Notes: generated by a model not told the origin, from the letters alone. Shown: positions 17,323 to 25,843, counted from the stretch's first letter. The stretch: DNA of 64,000 nucleotides from Paenibacillus tritici (GCF_013204885.1 NZ_JABMKX010000001.1:124001-188000); one strand, 5' to 3'. Numbers and translations are program-made.

Positions 17323-19727
17323 TGAGACAGGAGCAGGCAGAGGATACCTTGAAGCTGACGGCAGAGGCCTGCGAAGTGCTGCTGCGGATAGCCGCGGAGC
17401 ATGCGGCTTCTCCTTTTGCCGCAGATACTGTTGACCGGCTGCGGCCTGAATTCCTGTGCCGTGCGCAGCAGGCGCTTGCCCTGGATGAGCTGCTTCACGC
17501 AGGGATGCTTGAGCTGCGGCAGAAGGTCTGGGGAGAGAAGCTGTATCAGATTCCGCAGCGGCAGTTGTCCTTCATCCTGCGGAGCTTCTGGGAGGGATGT
17601 CCGCAGGTCCGGGTGGAGGGTTCTGTCCAGGTTGAGCTTGCTGCCTGTACGGAGCTGGCCGCAGAGGTATTCCGCGGGCTGCTGTTCATCGCTCAGGAAG
17701 GCCTGCCGCTGACAGCTAAGGGAGTGATACATAAGAAGCAGCTCAGCCGGCTTGCCGGACAGCTGTCCATGCAGGAGCAGCATGCAGCACTGCTGCGGCC
17801 GGCTTCTTCAAGGCCGGAGAGCTATCCGCTGCCGGTAACGGTAATCATTGATCTGCTTACCGTGCTGGGTCTGATCAGCCGCCACAGCAGCGGGTATCTG
17901 CCGGACAGGGAGCGGCTGCAGCAATGGCTGTCGCTCTCTGCTCAAGAGATGACGGATACGCTCTACACCATTGTGATCAGCCGTTATGGTTCTCCGGGGC
18001 CTGAAGAGCAGCATTTCAGGCACTTAATCTCGGCGGCGGAGTTCACAGCAGGCGAATGGTTTGCTGTAAATCCTATTCTGAGATGGATGATGCAACAGGG
18101 GCTCGCCAAGGAGTGGTCTATCTCGGAAGAGGCAGACTCCGGCCTGAAGCTGTCTGTTCTTGCCTGGATTTCTCTGCTGGCCGGATTCGGCTGGTGTGAG
18201 CTGGGAACTTCGGCGGAAGGAGAACCTTGCTTCCGCTGGAAGGCAGTGAAGCCGCAGCTGACCGATATTAAGGCTGGAATAACTTCGCAGGGTGTAGCGG
18301 GGGCAGAGGAGGCTTACAGGAGTCCTGATGGAGTAGGGGGCGCTCCTGAAGCACAGGAGATGGTCAGCAACAGCTCATGGAGACCCGGAGAAGAGGAAGC
18401 AGACAATAAGAGCACACTTGCTCTGGGCTGCACGCCACTGGCTCTGGCCTGCACGCCACTGGCTCCGGGCAGCGCGCGACTGGCTCCGGGCAGCGCGCCA
18501 CTGGCTCTGGACTGCACGCCACCGGCTCCGGGCAGCGCGCCACTGGCTCCGGCCTGCACGCCACTAACTCCGGGCAGCGCGCCACTGGCTCCGGACTGCA
18601 CGCCACTGGCTCTGGACTACACGCCACTGGCTCTGGACTGCACGCCACTGGCTCCGGACTGCACGCCACTGGCTCCGGGCAGCGCGCCACCGGCTCTGGA
18701 CTGCACGCCACTGGCTCAGGGCAGCGCGCCATCGGCTCCGGGCTGCACGCCACTGGCTCCAGACTGCGCGGCATCCGGCTTCATAGTGCAGCCGGATTTC
18801 GAGGTGCTGGTCCCGCCGGAGGTTCCTTATGCGGTCCGCTGGACCTTGGCCGGGTATGCGGAGCTGCTGCATAATGAGGATCTCTGGAGCTTCCGGTTAA
18901 CCCGGGAGAGGCTGGAAGCCGCAGCGGAGCAGGGCAGCGATCCCAGTGAGGTTATCGCTTGGCTCAGCGCCCATGCTGCGGGGGGACTGCCGGAGCAGGT
19001 TGAGCTGTCGCTGCGGCAGTGGGCCAGAGGAATCGGGCGGACCGTGCTGGCGGATGTGCTCCTGCTGTCCTGTGCTGGGGAGCAGGAGGGACAGGATATT
19101 GCCGAGCATCCCCGGCTACAGGACATCGTTACTCGTATCGGGCCGCTTCACTTCATCGTCCGGCCGGAAGCTGCCGGGCAACTTCGCAAGGAGCTTACAG
19201 CCGCCGGTCTGGCTCCGTCGGTAAGGACCGGGGGCGCGAATGAGGACACCGGACAGCAGCGGCTCTTCGAGCCGTTTGCACCGTCCGGGGCAACGCGGTG
19301 TTACGAGCTGCCGTCAGCGGCCGGGGAACGGGGACTACTGGGTACAGGCCCCTCTCCGCAGCTTCTGCCGCTGGATAGAGACAGCCGGATGAAGCTGGAG
19401 CTGCCAGGTGAGGAAGCCGTGCCGCAGATGTGGTTCAACCAGTGGAGGCAGTATCATATCACCACAGCGCAAAAGATCATGGAGCAGGCTCTGGGCTGGG
19501 GAATCAAGGTTCGCCTCTCGCATCAGGGCAGGGCAGCCGAGTTCATCCCTGAGCGGATCAGCGGGCGCCCATGGAAAGTCCGGGGCATTCTGCTGCTTCC
19601 GGACACGGAGACAGCTGAGGAGATCGAGCTTGCTGCGGAGGACTGGGAGGAAATGAAGCTGCTCCATCCGCTCAACCATAGAAATTCTTCTTCTGCTGGG
19701 GCGGGCGGATATGTTATGATAAGGTAG
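17319..19727 (+). CDS. XPB-partner protein with helicase-associated (XPB/Ssl2 N-terminal-like) domain and repeat linker
   Basis: Protein of about 802 residues. Residues 1-330 are helical, with repeated winged-helix-like stretches. Residues 367-485 are 17 heptapeptide repeats such as LAPDCTP and LAPGSAP. From about 488 a segment beginning FIVQPDFEVLVPPEVP matches the XPB/Ssl2-like N-terminal domain (Helicase_C_3 type) found in large proteins next to bacterial XPB genes. A basic C-terminal part follows. The start is GTG 17319 (8 nt after GGAAGGGG) or the adjacent ATG 17322. Overlap with the helicase gene suggests the proteins form a complex, with the XPB N-terminal module supplied in trans. That is inference. 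Confidence 0.8.
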   Translation: MMRQEQAEDTLKLTAEACEVLLRIAAEHAASPFAADTVDRLRPEFLCRAQQALALDELLHAGMLELRQKVWGEKLYQIPQRQLSFILRSFWEGCPQVRVEGSVQVELAACTELAAEVFRGLLFIAQEGLPLTAKGVIHKKQLSRLAGQLSMQEQHAALLRPASSRPESYPLPVTVIIDLLTVLGLISRHSSGYLPDRERLQQWLSLSAQEMTDTLYTIVISRYGSPGPEEQHFRHLISAAEFTAGEWFAVNPILRWMMQQGLAKEWSISEEADSGLKLSVLAWISLLAGFGWCELGTSAEGEPCFRWKAVKPQLTDIKAGITSQGVAGAEEAYRSPDGVGGAPEAQEMVSNSSWRPGEEEADNKSTLALGCTPLALACTPLAPGSARLAPGSAPLALDCTPPAPGSAPLAPACTPLTPGSAPLAPDCTPLALDYTPLALDCTPLAPDCTPLAPGSAPPALDCTPLAQGSAPSAPGCTPLAPDCAASGFIVQPDFEVLVPPEVPYAVRWTLAGYAELLHNEDLWSFRLTRERLEAAAEQGSDPSEVIAWLSAHAAGGLPEQVELSLRQWARGIGRTVLADVLLLSCAGEQEGQDIAEHPRLQDIVTRIGPLHFIVRPEAAGQLRKELTAAGLAPSVRTGGANEDTGQQRLFEPFAPSGATRCYELPSAAGERGLLGTGPSPQLLPLDRDSRMKLELPGEEAVPQMWFNQWRQYHITTAQKIMEQALGWGIKVRLSHQGRAAEFIPERISGRPWKVRGILLLPDTETAEEIELAAEDWEEMKLLHPLNHRNSSSAGAGGYVMIR
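18417..18773 (+). repeat. In-frame 21-bp minisatellite, 17 copies
   Basis: Tandem 21-bp units encode seven residues each, alternating between two types: LAxDCTP and LAPGSAP. No unit breaks the frame. The array lies between two domains of the XPB-partner protein and would give a Pro/Cys-rich linker of variable length. Confidence 0.95.
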
Positions 19728-19773
19728 TCTATCGCTGCGGTAGAACATTAAATGCAGAAAAGAGTTGAAGTTC

Positions 19774-20211
19774 ATGAGCGTAGCGGAAATGAATACGGTT
19801 GATATGGCCGAAGTGCTGACATACGCCTATGAATTAGGCGATATGATTAATCAATCCGCAGAAGTGTCGGATTACTTATACTGGAAGGGCCAGGTGGATA
19901 CCGATCCCGAAATCCAGGCCATAATCAAGCGGCTGCAGGGCAAGAAGGAGCTGTTTGAGGAGACACAGCGGTTTGGCCATTTTCACCCGAACTATCACTC
20001 GGCCAAGGATGAGGTTGCGGCCGTAGAACAGGAGCTCGAACAGTTCGAAGCGGTGGTGCGGTTCAAGAATGCGGAGAAGACGCTGGATGATATTCTTCAT
20101 TCCATGTCTGAGGCGATCGCATTCTCGGTATCGGACAGTATCAAGGTTCCAAGCAATGACCCGTCCCCCAAAGGCGGATGCGGCAGCGGCGGCAAATGCT
20201 CTTGCGGATAA
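19774..20211 (+). CDS. ricF: RicF (YlbF) family regulator
   Basis: Protein of 145 residues, mostly helical (YlbF/YmcA family), ending in a Cys-rich tail with Cys136, Cys142 and Cys144. In Bacillus subtilis RicF forms a complex with RicA and RicT that carries [4Fe-4S] clusters and works with RNase Y in mRNA processing, affecting competence, biofilm and sporulation. The C-terminal cysteines fit that role. The ATG at 19774 has AAAAGAG 9 nt upstream. A TTG at 19765 in the same frame would remove that spacing. ylbG follows, as in Bacillus. Confidence 0.9.
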   Translation: MSVAEMNTVDMAEVLTYAYELGDMINQSAEVSDYLYWKGQVDTDPEIQAIIKRLQGKKELFEETQRFGHFHPNYHSAKDEVAAVEQELEQFEAVVRFKNAEKTLDDILHSMSEAIAFSVSDSIKVPSNDPSPKGGCGSGGKCSCG

Positions 20212-20253
20212 GCTGACCCATGAATAGACAGAGAAAGAGAGGCGGATGAGCTT

Positions 20254-20517
20254 ATGTTTGCGGAACGGACAGGTTATATCGTATGGGTCAGCGACGTCAA
20301 GGCGGCGCGCAACCTGGAGAAATACGGAACACTGCACTATGTTTCCCGTAAAATGCACTATGCGGTAATGTATGTCAATGCAGAGCGCGCCGAGGAAGTT
20401 ATGAAGAATGTCCGCAGACTTTCCTATGTGCGCAAGATTGAGCGTTCTTACCGCAATGAGCTTAAGACAGAATATACCAGCAACGGACCGGACAAGTCCC
20501 GGTATTTCGGTCTGTAA
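20254..20517 (+). CDS. ylbG: YlbG family protein (DUF2129)
   Basis: Protein of 87 residues that matches the YlbG family along its length: RTGYIVWVSDVKAARNLEKY, then HYVSRKMHYAVMYV. It is small, basic and cytoplasmic, of unknown function. The neighbouring ricF and the 42-bp gap reproduce the Bacillus ylbF-ylbG pair. The ribosome binding site is GAGAGGCGGATG-like. It is the last gene of the helicase operon and is followed by a terminator. Confidence 0.92.
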   Translation: MFAERTGYIVWVSDVKAARNLEKYGTLHYVSRKMHYAVMYVNAERAEEVMKNVRRLSYVRKIERSYRNELKTEYTSNGPDKSRYFGL

Positions 20518-20539
20518 TTCATTATAGCAGTTACTTGGA

Positions 20540-20567
20540 CAGGCGCCGCTGGGCGTCTGTTTTTTTG
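20540..20567 (+). terminator. Terminator after ylbG
   Basis: CAGGCGCC pairs with GGCGTCTG (one G-T pair) across a three-base loop and is followed by seven T residues. Confidence 0.85.
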
Positions 20568-20610
20568 AAAATATAAGAATGTATAGGTTTCACATGATAA
20601 CTTATCCTTA

Positions 20611-20672
20611 TATTTCTCGCTGAAACGAACGCCGTGCTTATAAAAGGACGGCAAAGCCGTTTCCGCTTGAGC
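20611..20672 (+). repeat. Dispersed two-stem element, copy 1
   Basis: Begins TATTTCTCGCTGAAACG. Outer stem GAAACG (20622-20627) with CGTTTC (20658-20663); inner stem GCCGT (20631-20635) with ACGGC (20648-20652). It lies directly upstream of the MarR-family gene. Same layout as the copies at 40887, 53925 and 54231. Confidence 0.8.
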
Positions 20673-20684
20673 GGAGGGTTGGCA

Positions 20685-21164
20685 ATGAATAAAGAGGAGC
20701 AGGTATTAACAGCTTTCCGGGACTTATTCAATAAGTTAAGCTGGCTGAACAAAGCCAAGATGGAATCCAGTCTTAAGGGCAATAAGCCTTCGGAGGTACA
20801 TTGTATTGAATACATTGGGAGAAATGCAGATTCTAACGTGACCAGACTTGCCGAGTCCTTGTACATGACCAGGGGGGCCATAAGCAAAATTACCCAGAAG
20901 CTCCTGCACAAAGGTCTGATCGAGAGCTACCGGAAGCCGGGGAATCATAAAGAAATTTATTTCAGGCTTACGGCCGAGGGGCAGTCCATTTACGACATCC
21001 ATGATAAGCTGCACCGGGAGTTCCGGGAGCGGGACCGCCCTGTGTTCGAGCAGGTGACCGCCAGCCAGTATGACAGTATGATCAGCTTCATGGAGAAGTA
21101 CAGCAGACATTTGGATAAAGAGATTAAGCGGCAGGAGCTGGACAACAATCCCGAATCTACTTGA
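20685..21164 (+). CDS. MarR family transcriptional regulator
   Basis: Protein of 159 residues with a winged helix-turn-helix: SNVTRLAESLYMTRGAISKI is the recognition region and LIESYRKPGNHKEIYFRLT is the wing. MarR proteins are dimers that bind palindromes and usually repress a nearby efflux gene until a ligand binds. The ATG at 20685 has GGAGGG upstream. The frame runs further upstream into the dispersed element, which is not coding. An MFS pump follows 150 bp later, with two palindromes at its promoter, a likely target. Confidence 0.9.
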   Translation: MNKEEQVLTAFRDLFNKLSWLNKAKMESSLKGNKPSEVHCIEYIGRNADSNVTRLAESLYMTRGAISKITQKLLHKGLIESYRKPGNHKEIYFRLTAEGQSIYDIHDKLHREFRERDRPVFEQVTASQYDSMISFMEKYSRHLDKEIKRQELDNNPEST

Positions 21165-21185
21165 ATAGGAAAACAATAAACCGAA

Positions 21186-21220
21186 GCAGCCGGACTCTAT
21201 AGAGAGCAGGCTGTTTTTTT
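21186..21220 (+). terminator. Terminator after the MarR-family gene
   Basis: GCAGCC pairs with GGCTGT around an inner CTCT/AGAG stem and is followed by a long T run. It separates the regulator from the pump gene. Confidence 0.8.
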
Positions 21221-21229
21221 ATTGTATAA

Positions 21230-21284
21230 TTATTGTTTCCAAGGAACCAAAAACGTGATAGGATATTATTGTTTCTTAGGAAAC
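21230..21284 (+). promoter_or_regulatory. Two operator-like palindromes at the MFS pump promoter
   Basis: TTATTGTTTC occurs twice, ending in the palindromes GTTTCCAAGGAAC (21235-21247, imperfect) and GTTTCTTAGGAAAC (21271-21284), 36 bp apart centre to centre at roughly the same helical face. They bracket the AT-rich region where the promoter should be. MarR binding is inference. Confidence 0.6.
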
Positions 21285-21313
21285 ATAAATCAATTTCTGA
21301 GGAGAGTCGGGAA

Positions 21314-22570
21314 ATGTCCATTTTCAGATCAGATCAACCGTCGGATAAACGCCAGCATACAGGACAAAAGGTAGACAAACACGCGCTAATCTTCGGCCTT
21401 ATCTCTGTATTTTTGTGCGGAATAGGCTTCAGTATCATAGCTCCTGTTGTCCCGTTCCTGGTACAGCCTTATATAAGCGATCCCGGAAAACAAGCGGTAA
21501 TGGTTACGATGCTGACTTCTGCGTATGCTGCCTGCGTGTTTTTTGCGGCTCCCGTAATCGGTGCTCTAAGCGATAAATACGGACGCCGCCCCCTGCTTTT
21601 AATCTGCTTATTGGGTTCTGCCACCGGGTACTTCATTTTTGGGCTTGGAGGGGCGTTGTGGGTGCTGTTTGCCGGGCGGATTATCGAAGGGATCACAGGC
21701 GGGAGCATCAGCACGATATTCGCCTATTTTGCAGACATCCTTCCGCCGGAGCAGCGGACAAAGTACTTTGGCTGGATGAGTGCGGTGGTAGGGGCGGGGA
21801 CTATTATTGGACCGTCAGTGGGCGGATTGCTGGCCAGGTTTGGTTATTCGGTGCCCATGTATTTCGGAGCTGCTGTAACTTTGGTGAATGTGGGGTACGG
21901 ATTCTTGTTCATGCCGGAGAGCCTGGAGAAGCAGAAAAGACTGAAGGAAATCTCATGGATGAGGCTGAATCCCTTCACGCAGCTTGCCAATCTCATGTCC
22001 ATGAAGAACTTGAACAGGCTGTTTGTCTCCGCATTCCTGTTGTGGATACCGAACGGATCGTTGCAGGCTATCTTTTCACAATTTACCTTGGATAATTTCA
22101 GCTGGAAGCCGGCGGTCATCGGACTTATGTTCTCGATTATGGGTCTGCAGGACATTCTGTCACAAGCATTCATCATGCCCAGGCTGCTGCAAAAATACAG
22201 TGACAAACAGATAGCCATTCTAGGAATGGTCTCGGAAATTGCGGGCTACGGTCTGTTTGCGTTGTCTGCCTTGTTCTCCTTCTATCCTCTTTTTATCGCA
22301 GGTATGTTTATCTTCGGTTTCGGCGATTCGGTCTTCGGGCCTTCATTCAACGGGATGTTATCCAAGTCTGCCGCTGCCGGCGAGCAGGGACGGGTTCAAG
22401 GGGGCAGCCAGTCGATTCAGGCGCTGGCAAGAATGATCGGGCCGCTGATTGGAGGACAACTCTATGTATTGCTGGGACCCTCAGCACCTGCTTTTATGGG
22501 GATGATTCTCATAATGGCGGCTATCCCCGTGCTGTATAAGATCAACCGGACCGGATTATTGCCGAAATAG
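21314..22570 (+). CDS. MFS drug/proton antiporter, TetA-like
   Basis: Protein of 418 residues with 12 predicted membrane segments. The loop 2-3 signature GALSDKYGRRPLLL and the antiporter motif C-like VVGAGTIIGPSVGGLLA place it among 12-TM drug:H+ antiporters. The start at 21314 (GAGGAG about 11 nt upstream) removes a basic stretch that would otherwise be read from the operator region. It most likely exports toxic compounds. Its substrate cannot be read from sequence. Control by the MarR-family gene upstream is likely. Confidence 0.88.
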   Translation: MSIFRSDQPSDKRQHTGQKVDKHALIFGLISVFLCGIGFSIIAPVVPFLVQPYISDPGKQAVMVTMLTSAYAACVFFAAPVIGALSDKYGRRPLLLICLLGSATGYFIFGLGGALWVLFAGRIIEGITGGSISTIFAYFADILPPEQRTKYFGWMSAVVGAGTIIGPSVGGLLARFGYSVPMYFGAAVTLVNVGYGFLFMPESLEKQKRLKEISWMRLNPFTQLANLMSMKNLNRLFVSAFLLWIPNGSLQAIFSQFTLDNFSWKPAVIGLMFSIMGLQDILSQAFIMPRLLQKYSDKQIAILGMVSEIAGYGLFALSALFSFYPLFIAGMFIFGFGDSVFGPSFNGMLSKSAAAGEQGRVQGGSQSIQALARMIGPLIGGQLYVLLGPSAPAFMGMILIMAAIPVLYKINRTGLLPK

Positions 22571-22663
22571 GCATACAGGAGATTCCGCACAGCCGGACTG
22601 CCTGGGATCGCGGTATGCTTGAACAACAGCCGTCAATGCGGTAAGATTGACAACAATAAGAGC

Positions 22664-23140
22664 ATGCCAAGACCCTTTTACGTGGAGTGTGATGACAATA
22701 CAATGCAGGGCAAGGGGATGGACTGGTGGGGGGTGTACGAGCCCTTCCATATCGTGCTTAATAATTACGGGATTGCTGACATTGTGCTTACCCGGCATGC
22801 GAAGGACCGTTACGCGAACAGGATTGCCCAGGAGGAGGGCGGGAACGGCGAGGTGACCGCCTGGATCTGGCAGGCCCTGAAGCAGAACCGGCTGAGGCCT
22901 TACTCGAACAGTGAATATAGCGCTTATCTGATCGACAATGATACGGTGATCGTGGCTGATTTCAGGCAGCTTGAGGGCGTAACCACCCTCGCCGGAGAGC
23001 CGCTGTACGTCATGATAATCGTGTCCTTTCTCGGCAAAATATCGGTCACTCCGCAGCTCCGGGATCTCAAGAAATACTACTCCTGGCTGCGTCATTCCCG
23101 GCGGATCAAGCTCTCGAAGAAACGCCGCAGGCGCAAGTAG
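22664..23140 (+). CDS. Unknown basic protein
   Basis: Open frame of about 158 residues, same strand as its neighbours and with similar codon use, ending in a terminator, so I accept it as a gene. I do not recognise a family with confidence. The core reads IVLTRHAKDRYANRIAQ, then DNDTVIVADF and YVMIIVSFLGK. A His-Ala-x-x-Arg helix followed by strands recalls DUF4258/RelE-like folds, but this is weak. The C-terminus is very basic (KLSKKRRRRK), which suggests nucleic acid contact. The start is uncertain: ATG 22664 has a poor ribosome binding site and TTG 22619 is an alternative. Confidence 0.6.
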   Translation: MPRPFYVECDDNTMQGKGMDWWGVYEPFHIVLNNYGIADIVLTRHAKDRYANRIAQEEGGNGEVTAWIWQALKQNRLRPYSNSEYSAYLIDNDTVIVADFRQLEGVTTLAGEPLYVMIIVSFLGKISVTPQLRDLKKYYSWLRHSRRIKLSKKRRRRK

Positions 23141-23157
23141 GATACCAAGAACGAGGG

Positions 23158-23188
23158 AGGCATGCGGCTTAGGGCTGCGTGCCTTTTT
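23158..23188 (+). terminator. Terminator after the unknown basic protein gene
   Basis: AGGCATGC (23158-23165) pairs with GCGTGCCT (23177-23184) and is followed by five T residues. Confidence 0.82.
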
Positions 23189-23224
23189 GCTGGAAATATA
23201 CGATTAACAAAGGAGCAGTAACGT

Positions 23225-24124
23225 ATGAATTTTCATCAGCTTCATATTTTCTATACCGTATCCGAACGGGGCAGCTTCTCGGCGGCGGCACAGACCCTGC
23301 ATATGACCCAGCCGGCGGTGACGATGCAGGTCCAGGCGCTTGAGGATTATTTCGGAACCAAGCTGTTCGACCGGTCCACCAAAAAAATCATGCTCACCGA
23401 GGCCGGTCTCACGCTGATGCCGTTCGCGCTGCGCAGTATGCAGCTGATGCGCGAGACGGATCAGGCGATGTCGGCCTTCACTCACATGCTGGAGGGCCGG
23501 CTGCAGCTGGGAGCCAGCCTGACCATTGGGGAATATGTGCTTCCCCGCCTGCTGGGGCCTTTCGGCAAGGAATATCCGCACATCTCCATCATGATGAAGG
23601 TGATGAACACTTCACAGATTATGGATGAGATCAACAAGCACCAGCTGAATTTCGGGCTGATTGAGGCGCCGGTAACCCACCCGGATATGGTGATTGAACC
23701 GGTAATGGGCGATGAACTGAAGCTGATCGTGCCCCGGGATCATCCGCTGGCCAATCAGGCTGAAGTGACTCTGGAGGGGGCGCTCGCCTATCCGTTTGTC
23801 CTGCGCGAGCGCGGCTCGGGTACAAGACGGGTGATGGAGGAGCAGCTGGAAGCCAAAGGGCTTGATCCTGCCGCCATGCGGATTGTGATGGAGCTGGGCA
23901 GCACCGGAGCAGTGAAGTCAGCGGTAGAGGCCGGGCTGGGGATCACGATCATCTCGACCTCCTCGGTCAAGCATGAAGTGGCGCTCGGCCTGCTGAAGAT
24001 TGTCAATCTGGCGGACGCGTCGTTCAAACGGCAATTCTATGCGATTCATCTGAAATCGACCCTGCTGCCGATCTCGGCGGTGACCTTCCTGAACTTCCTG
24101 CGCCAGCATACCGGCGGACAGTAG
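23225..24124 (+). CDS. LysR family transcriptional regulator (CysL-like)
   Basis: Protein of 299 residues. The N-terminal helix-turn-helix (FYTVSERGSFSAAAQTLHMTQ) and the linker helix are typical of LysR, and the rest is a two-lobed effector domain. Within the family it looks closest to CysL/YwfK-type regulators (LGASLTIGEYVLPRLLG), some of which control sulfur assimilation. No sulfur gene is beside it here, so the target is open. The ATG follows AGGAG. The gene has its own terminator upstream and is 69 bp from the next gene, possibly co-transcribed with it. Confidence 0.9.
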   Translation: MNFHQLHIFYTVSERGSFSAAAQTLHMTQPAVTMQVQALEDYFGTKLFDRSTKKIMLTEAGLTLMPFALRSMQLMRETDQAMSAFTHMLEGRLQLGASLTIGEYVLPRLLGPFGKEYPHISIMMKVMNTSQIMDEINKHQLNFGLIEAPVTHPDMVIEPVMGDELKLIVPRDHPLANQAEVTLEGALAYPFVLRERGSGTRRVMEEQLEAKGLDPAAMRIVMELGSTGAVKSAVEAGLGITIISTSSVKHEVALGLLKIVNLADASFKRQFYAIHLKSTLLPISAVTFLNFLRQHTGGQ

Positions 24125-24193
24125 AGGACAATAGCATAAGAATAACCGTATAAGAATAGCTGTATAGACCGATCTGAAGAACGGAGGGATTCT

Positions 24194-25117
24194 ATGAAAG
24201 ATCATAACAGTCATAGCGAGCCGTCACAGGCTGAGGCCCACACGCAGGACACTGCTGATACCGCTGGGAGATGCGATCTGCACACCCACACACAGGCCTC
24301 GGACGGCATGCAGCCGCCGGCCGAGAATGTGCGGCTGGGCTTTGAGAAGGGGCTGGCCGCGATAGCCATTACCGACCATGATACGCTCAGCGGTGTTGCG
24401 GAAGCGCTGGAGGCGGGCAGGCAGTACGGAATTACCGTGGTTCCCGGTGTAGAAATCAGCACACGTGCAGGCGGCAAGGAGATCCATGTTCTCGGTTACT
24501 ATATTGACACTGAGCAGGAGCTCTTGCTGTCCCGGCTGGAAGAACAGCGCAATACCCGGCTCGGGCGCAATGAAGCGATTCTGAAGAAGCTGCGCGGGCT
24601 GGGCATTGCGATCACCCTGGAGCAGGTGGTGTCAGGGCTGGGGCGGGAGCTGAAGCCGGATGAGAGCATTGGCCGCCCGCATATCGCCGATGAGCTGGTC
24701 CGGCTGGGCGCGGCAGTGGACATGCGGGATGCTTTTGACAAATATCTGGCTGAAGGTGCGGCGGCCTATGTATCTCCTCCGCGCATCACACCGGAGGTGG
24801 CCTGCCGCTGGATTCGTGAAGCGGGTGGTGCGGCTGTCTTGGCGCATCCCGGTATTTATGGCGATGATGAACTGGTGCGCAGCATTGTGGAGCAATGTGA
24901 TCTGGACGGCATCGAGGTCTACCATTCCGACCACGGTCCTGCGGAGCATGCCCGTTACCTGTCACTGGCCGAGGAATTCGGCCTGCTCGTTACCGGCGGC
25001 TCAGACTTCCACGGTGCGCGGCAGGGCGTTGTTTTTCACGGGGAAATCGGCAGCGTGAGTGTGCCTGCTGCTGTGCTGGCGCAGCTGAAGGCCGGGATAG
25101 GGAAGCGGTTAGGGTAA
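24194..25117 (+). CDS. PHP domain phosphoesterase
   Basis: Protein of 307 residues. PHP motifs are complete: DLHTHTQASDG (motif I), AITDHDT (II), PGVEIST (Glu ligand), VLAHPG (III) and GGSDFHG (IV). The family includes 3',5'-nucleoside bisphosphate phosphatases (RNase AM type, YciV-like), which remove pAp or trim RNA ends; that is the best guess. The first 25 residues are hydrophilic and His/Asp-rich and precede the domain. The ATG has GGAGGG upstream. A 1.3-kb repeat-filled interval starts right after the stop. Confidence 0.88.
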   Translation: MKDHNSHSEPSQAEAHTQDTADTAGRCDLHTHTQASDGMQPPAENVRLGFEKGLAAIAITDHDTLSGVAEALEAGRQYGITVVPGVEISTRAGGKEIHVLGYYIDTEQELLLSRLEEQRNTRLGRNEAILKKLRGLGIAITLEQVVSGLGRELKPDESIGRPHIADELVRLGAAVDMRDAFDKYLAEGAAAYVSPPRITPEVACRWIREAGGAAVLAHPGIYGDDELVRSIVEQCDLDGIEVYHSDHGPAEHARYLSLAEEFGLLVTGGSDFHGARQGVVFHGEIGSVSVPAAVLAQLKAGIGKRLG

Positions 25118-25157
25118 GGGATTAGAGTAGGAGTAAGGGTAGCAGTTGGAGTAAGGG

Positions 25158-25262
25158 TAAGAGTAAGAGTAAGAGTATGGAGCAAGAGTAAGAGTAAGAG
25201 TAAGAGTAAGAGTAAGAGTAAGAGTAAGAGTAAGAGTAAGGAGTAAGGAGTAAGGAGTAAGA
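25158..25262 (+). repeat. Hexanucleotide (AAGAGT)n microsatellite with decayed edges
   Basis: More than a dozen AAGAGT units in a row, with variants GTAAGG and GTAAGGA on both edges, directly after the PHP gene. Confidence 0.92.
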
Positions 25263-25310
25263 GTAAAGGATAAGAACAAAGCTTAAGGACAAAACACAAG
25301 AACGAAGCAT

Positions 25311-25388
25311 AAGAACAAATCAAGAACAAATCAAGAACAAATCAAGAACAAAGCAAGAACAAAGCAAGAACAAAGCAAGAACAAAGCT
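25311..25388 (+). repeat. 11-bp tandem array
   Basis: Seven consecutive units of AAGAACAAATC, changing to AAGAACAAAGC in the later units. Confidence 0.92.
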
Positions 25389-25490
25389 TAAGGGCCTTGG
25401 AAGACTTAGGGTAGTTCGGAAGAAAACTGGGGAGCCACTGCACAGGAGGCCACCGTAATTCCAGCCAAAGTGGGATGAATGAAAGAACTG

Positions 25491-25843
25491 AAGTGTATAA
25501 GTGCACCTCATTCCGATTAAAGTGGGCTGGATGAGAGAATGAAGTGTATAAGTGCACCTGATTCCGACTAAAGTGGGCTGGATGAGAGAATGAAGTGTAT
25601 AAGTGCACCTGATTCCGACTAAAGTGGGCTGGATGAGAGAATGAAGTGTATAAGTGCACCTCATTTCGATCAAAGTGGGCTGGATGAGAGAATGAAGTGT
25701 ATAAGTGCACCTGATTCCGGCCAAAGTGGGCTGGATGAGAGAATGAAGTGTATAAGTGCACCTCATTCCGATCAAAGTGGGCTGGATGAGAGCATGAAGT
25801 GTATAAGTACACTTGATTCCGCCAAAAGCGGGCGGAGTGGGTA
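25491..25843 (+). repeat. 51-bp tandem array, GTGCAC family, seven units
   Basis: Units start at 25491, 25542, 25593, 25644, 25695, 25746 and 25797, exactly 51 bp apart. Each has AAGTGTATAAGTGCACCT, then ATTCCG, AAAGTGGGCTGGATGAG and AGAATG. A half unit precedes at about 25457. Differences between units are few, so expansion is recent or homogenised. Confidence 0.95.

Noticed and set aside
18364..18774. Antisense protein of repeated PEPVACS units
   Set aside because: It is the mirror of the in-frame 21-bp repeats of the XPB-partner gene; the sense frame is supported by flanking domains.
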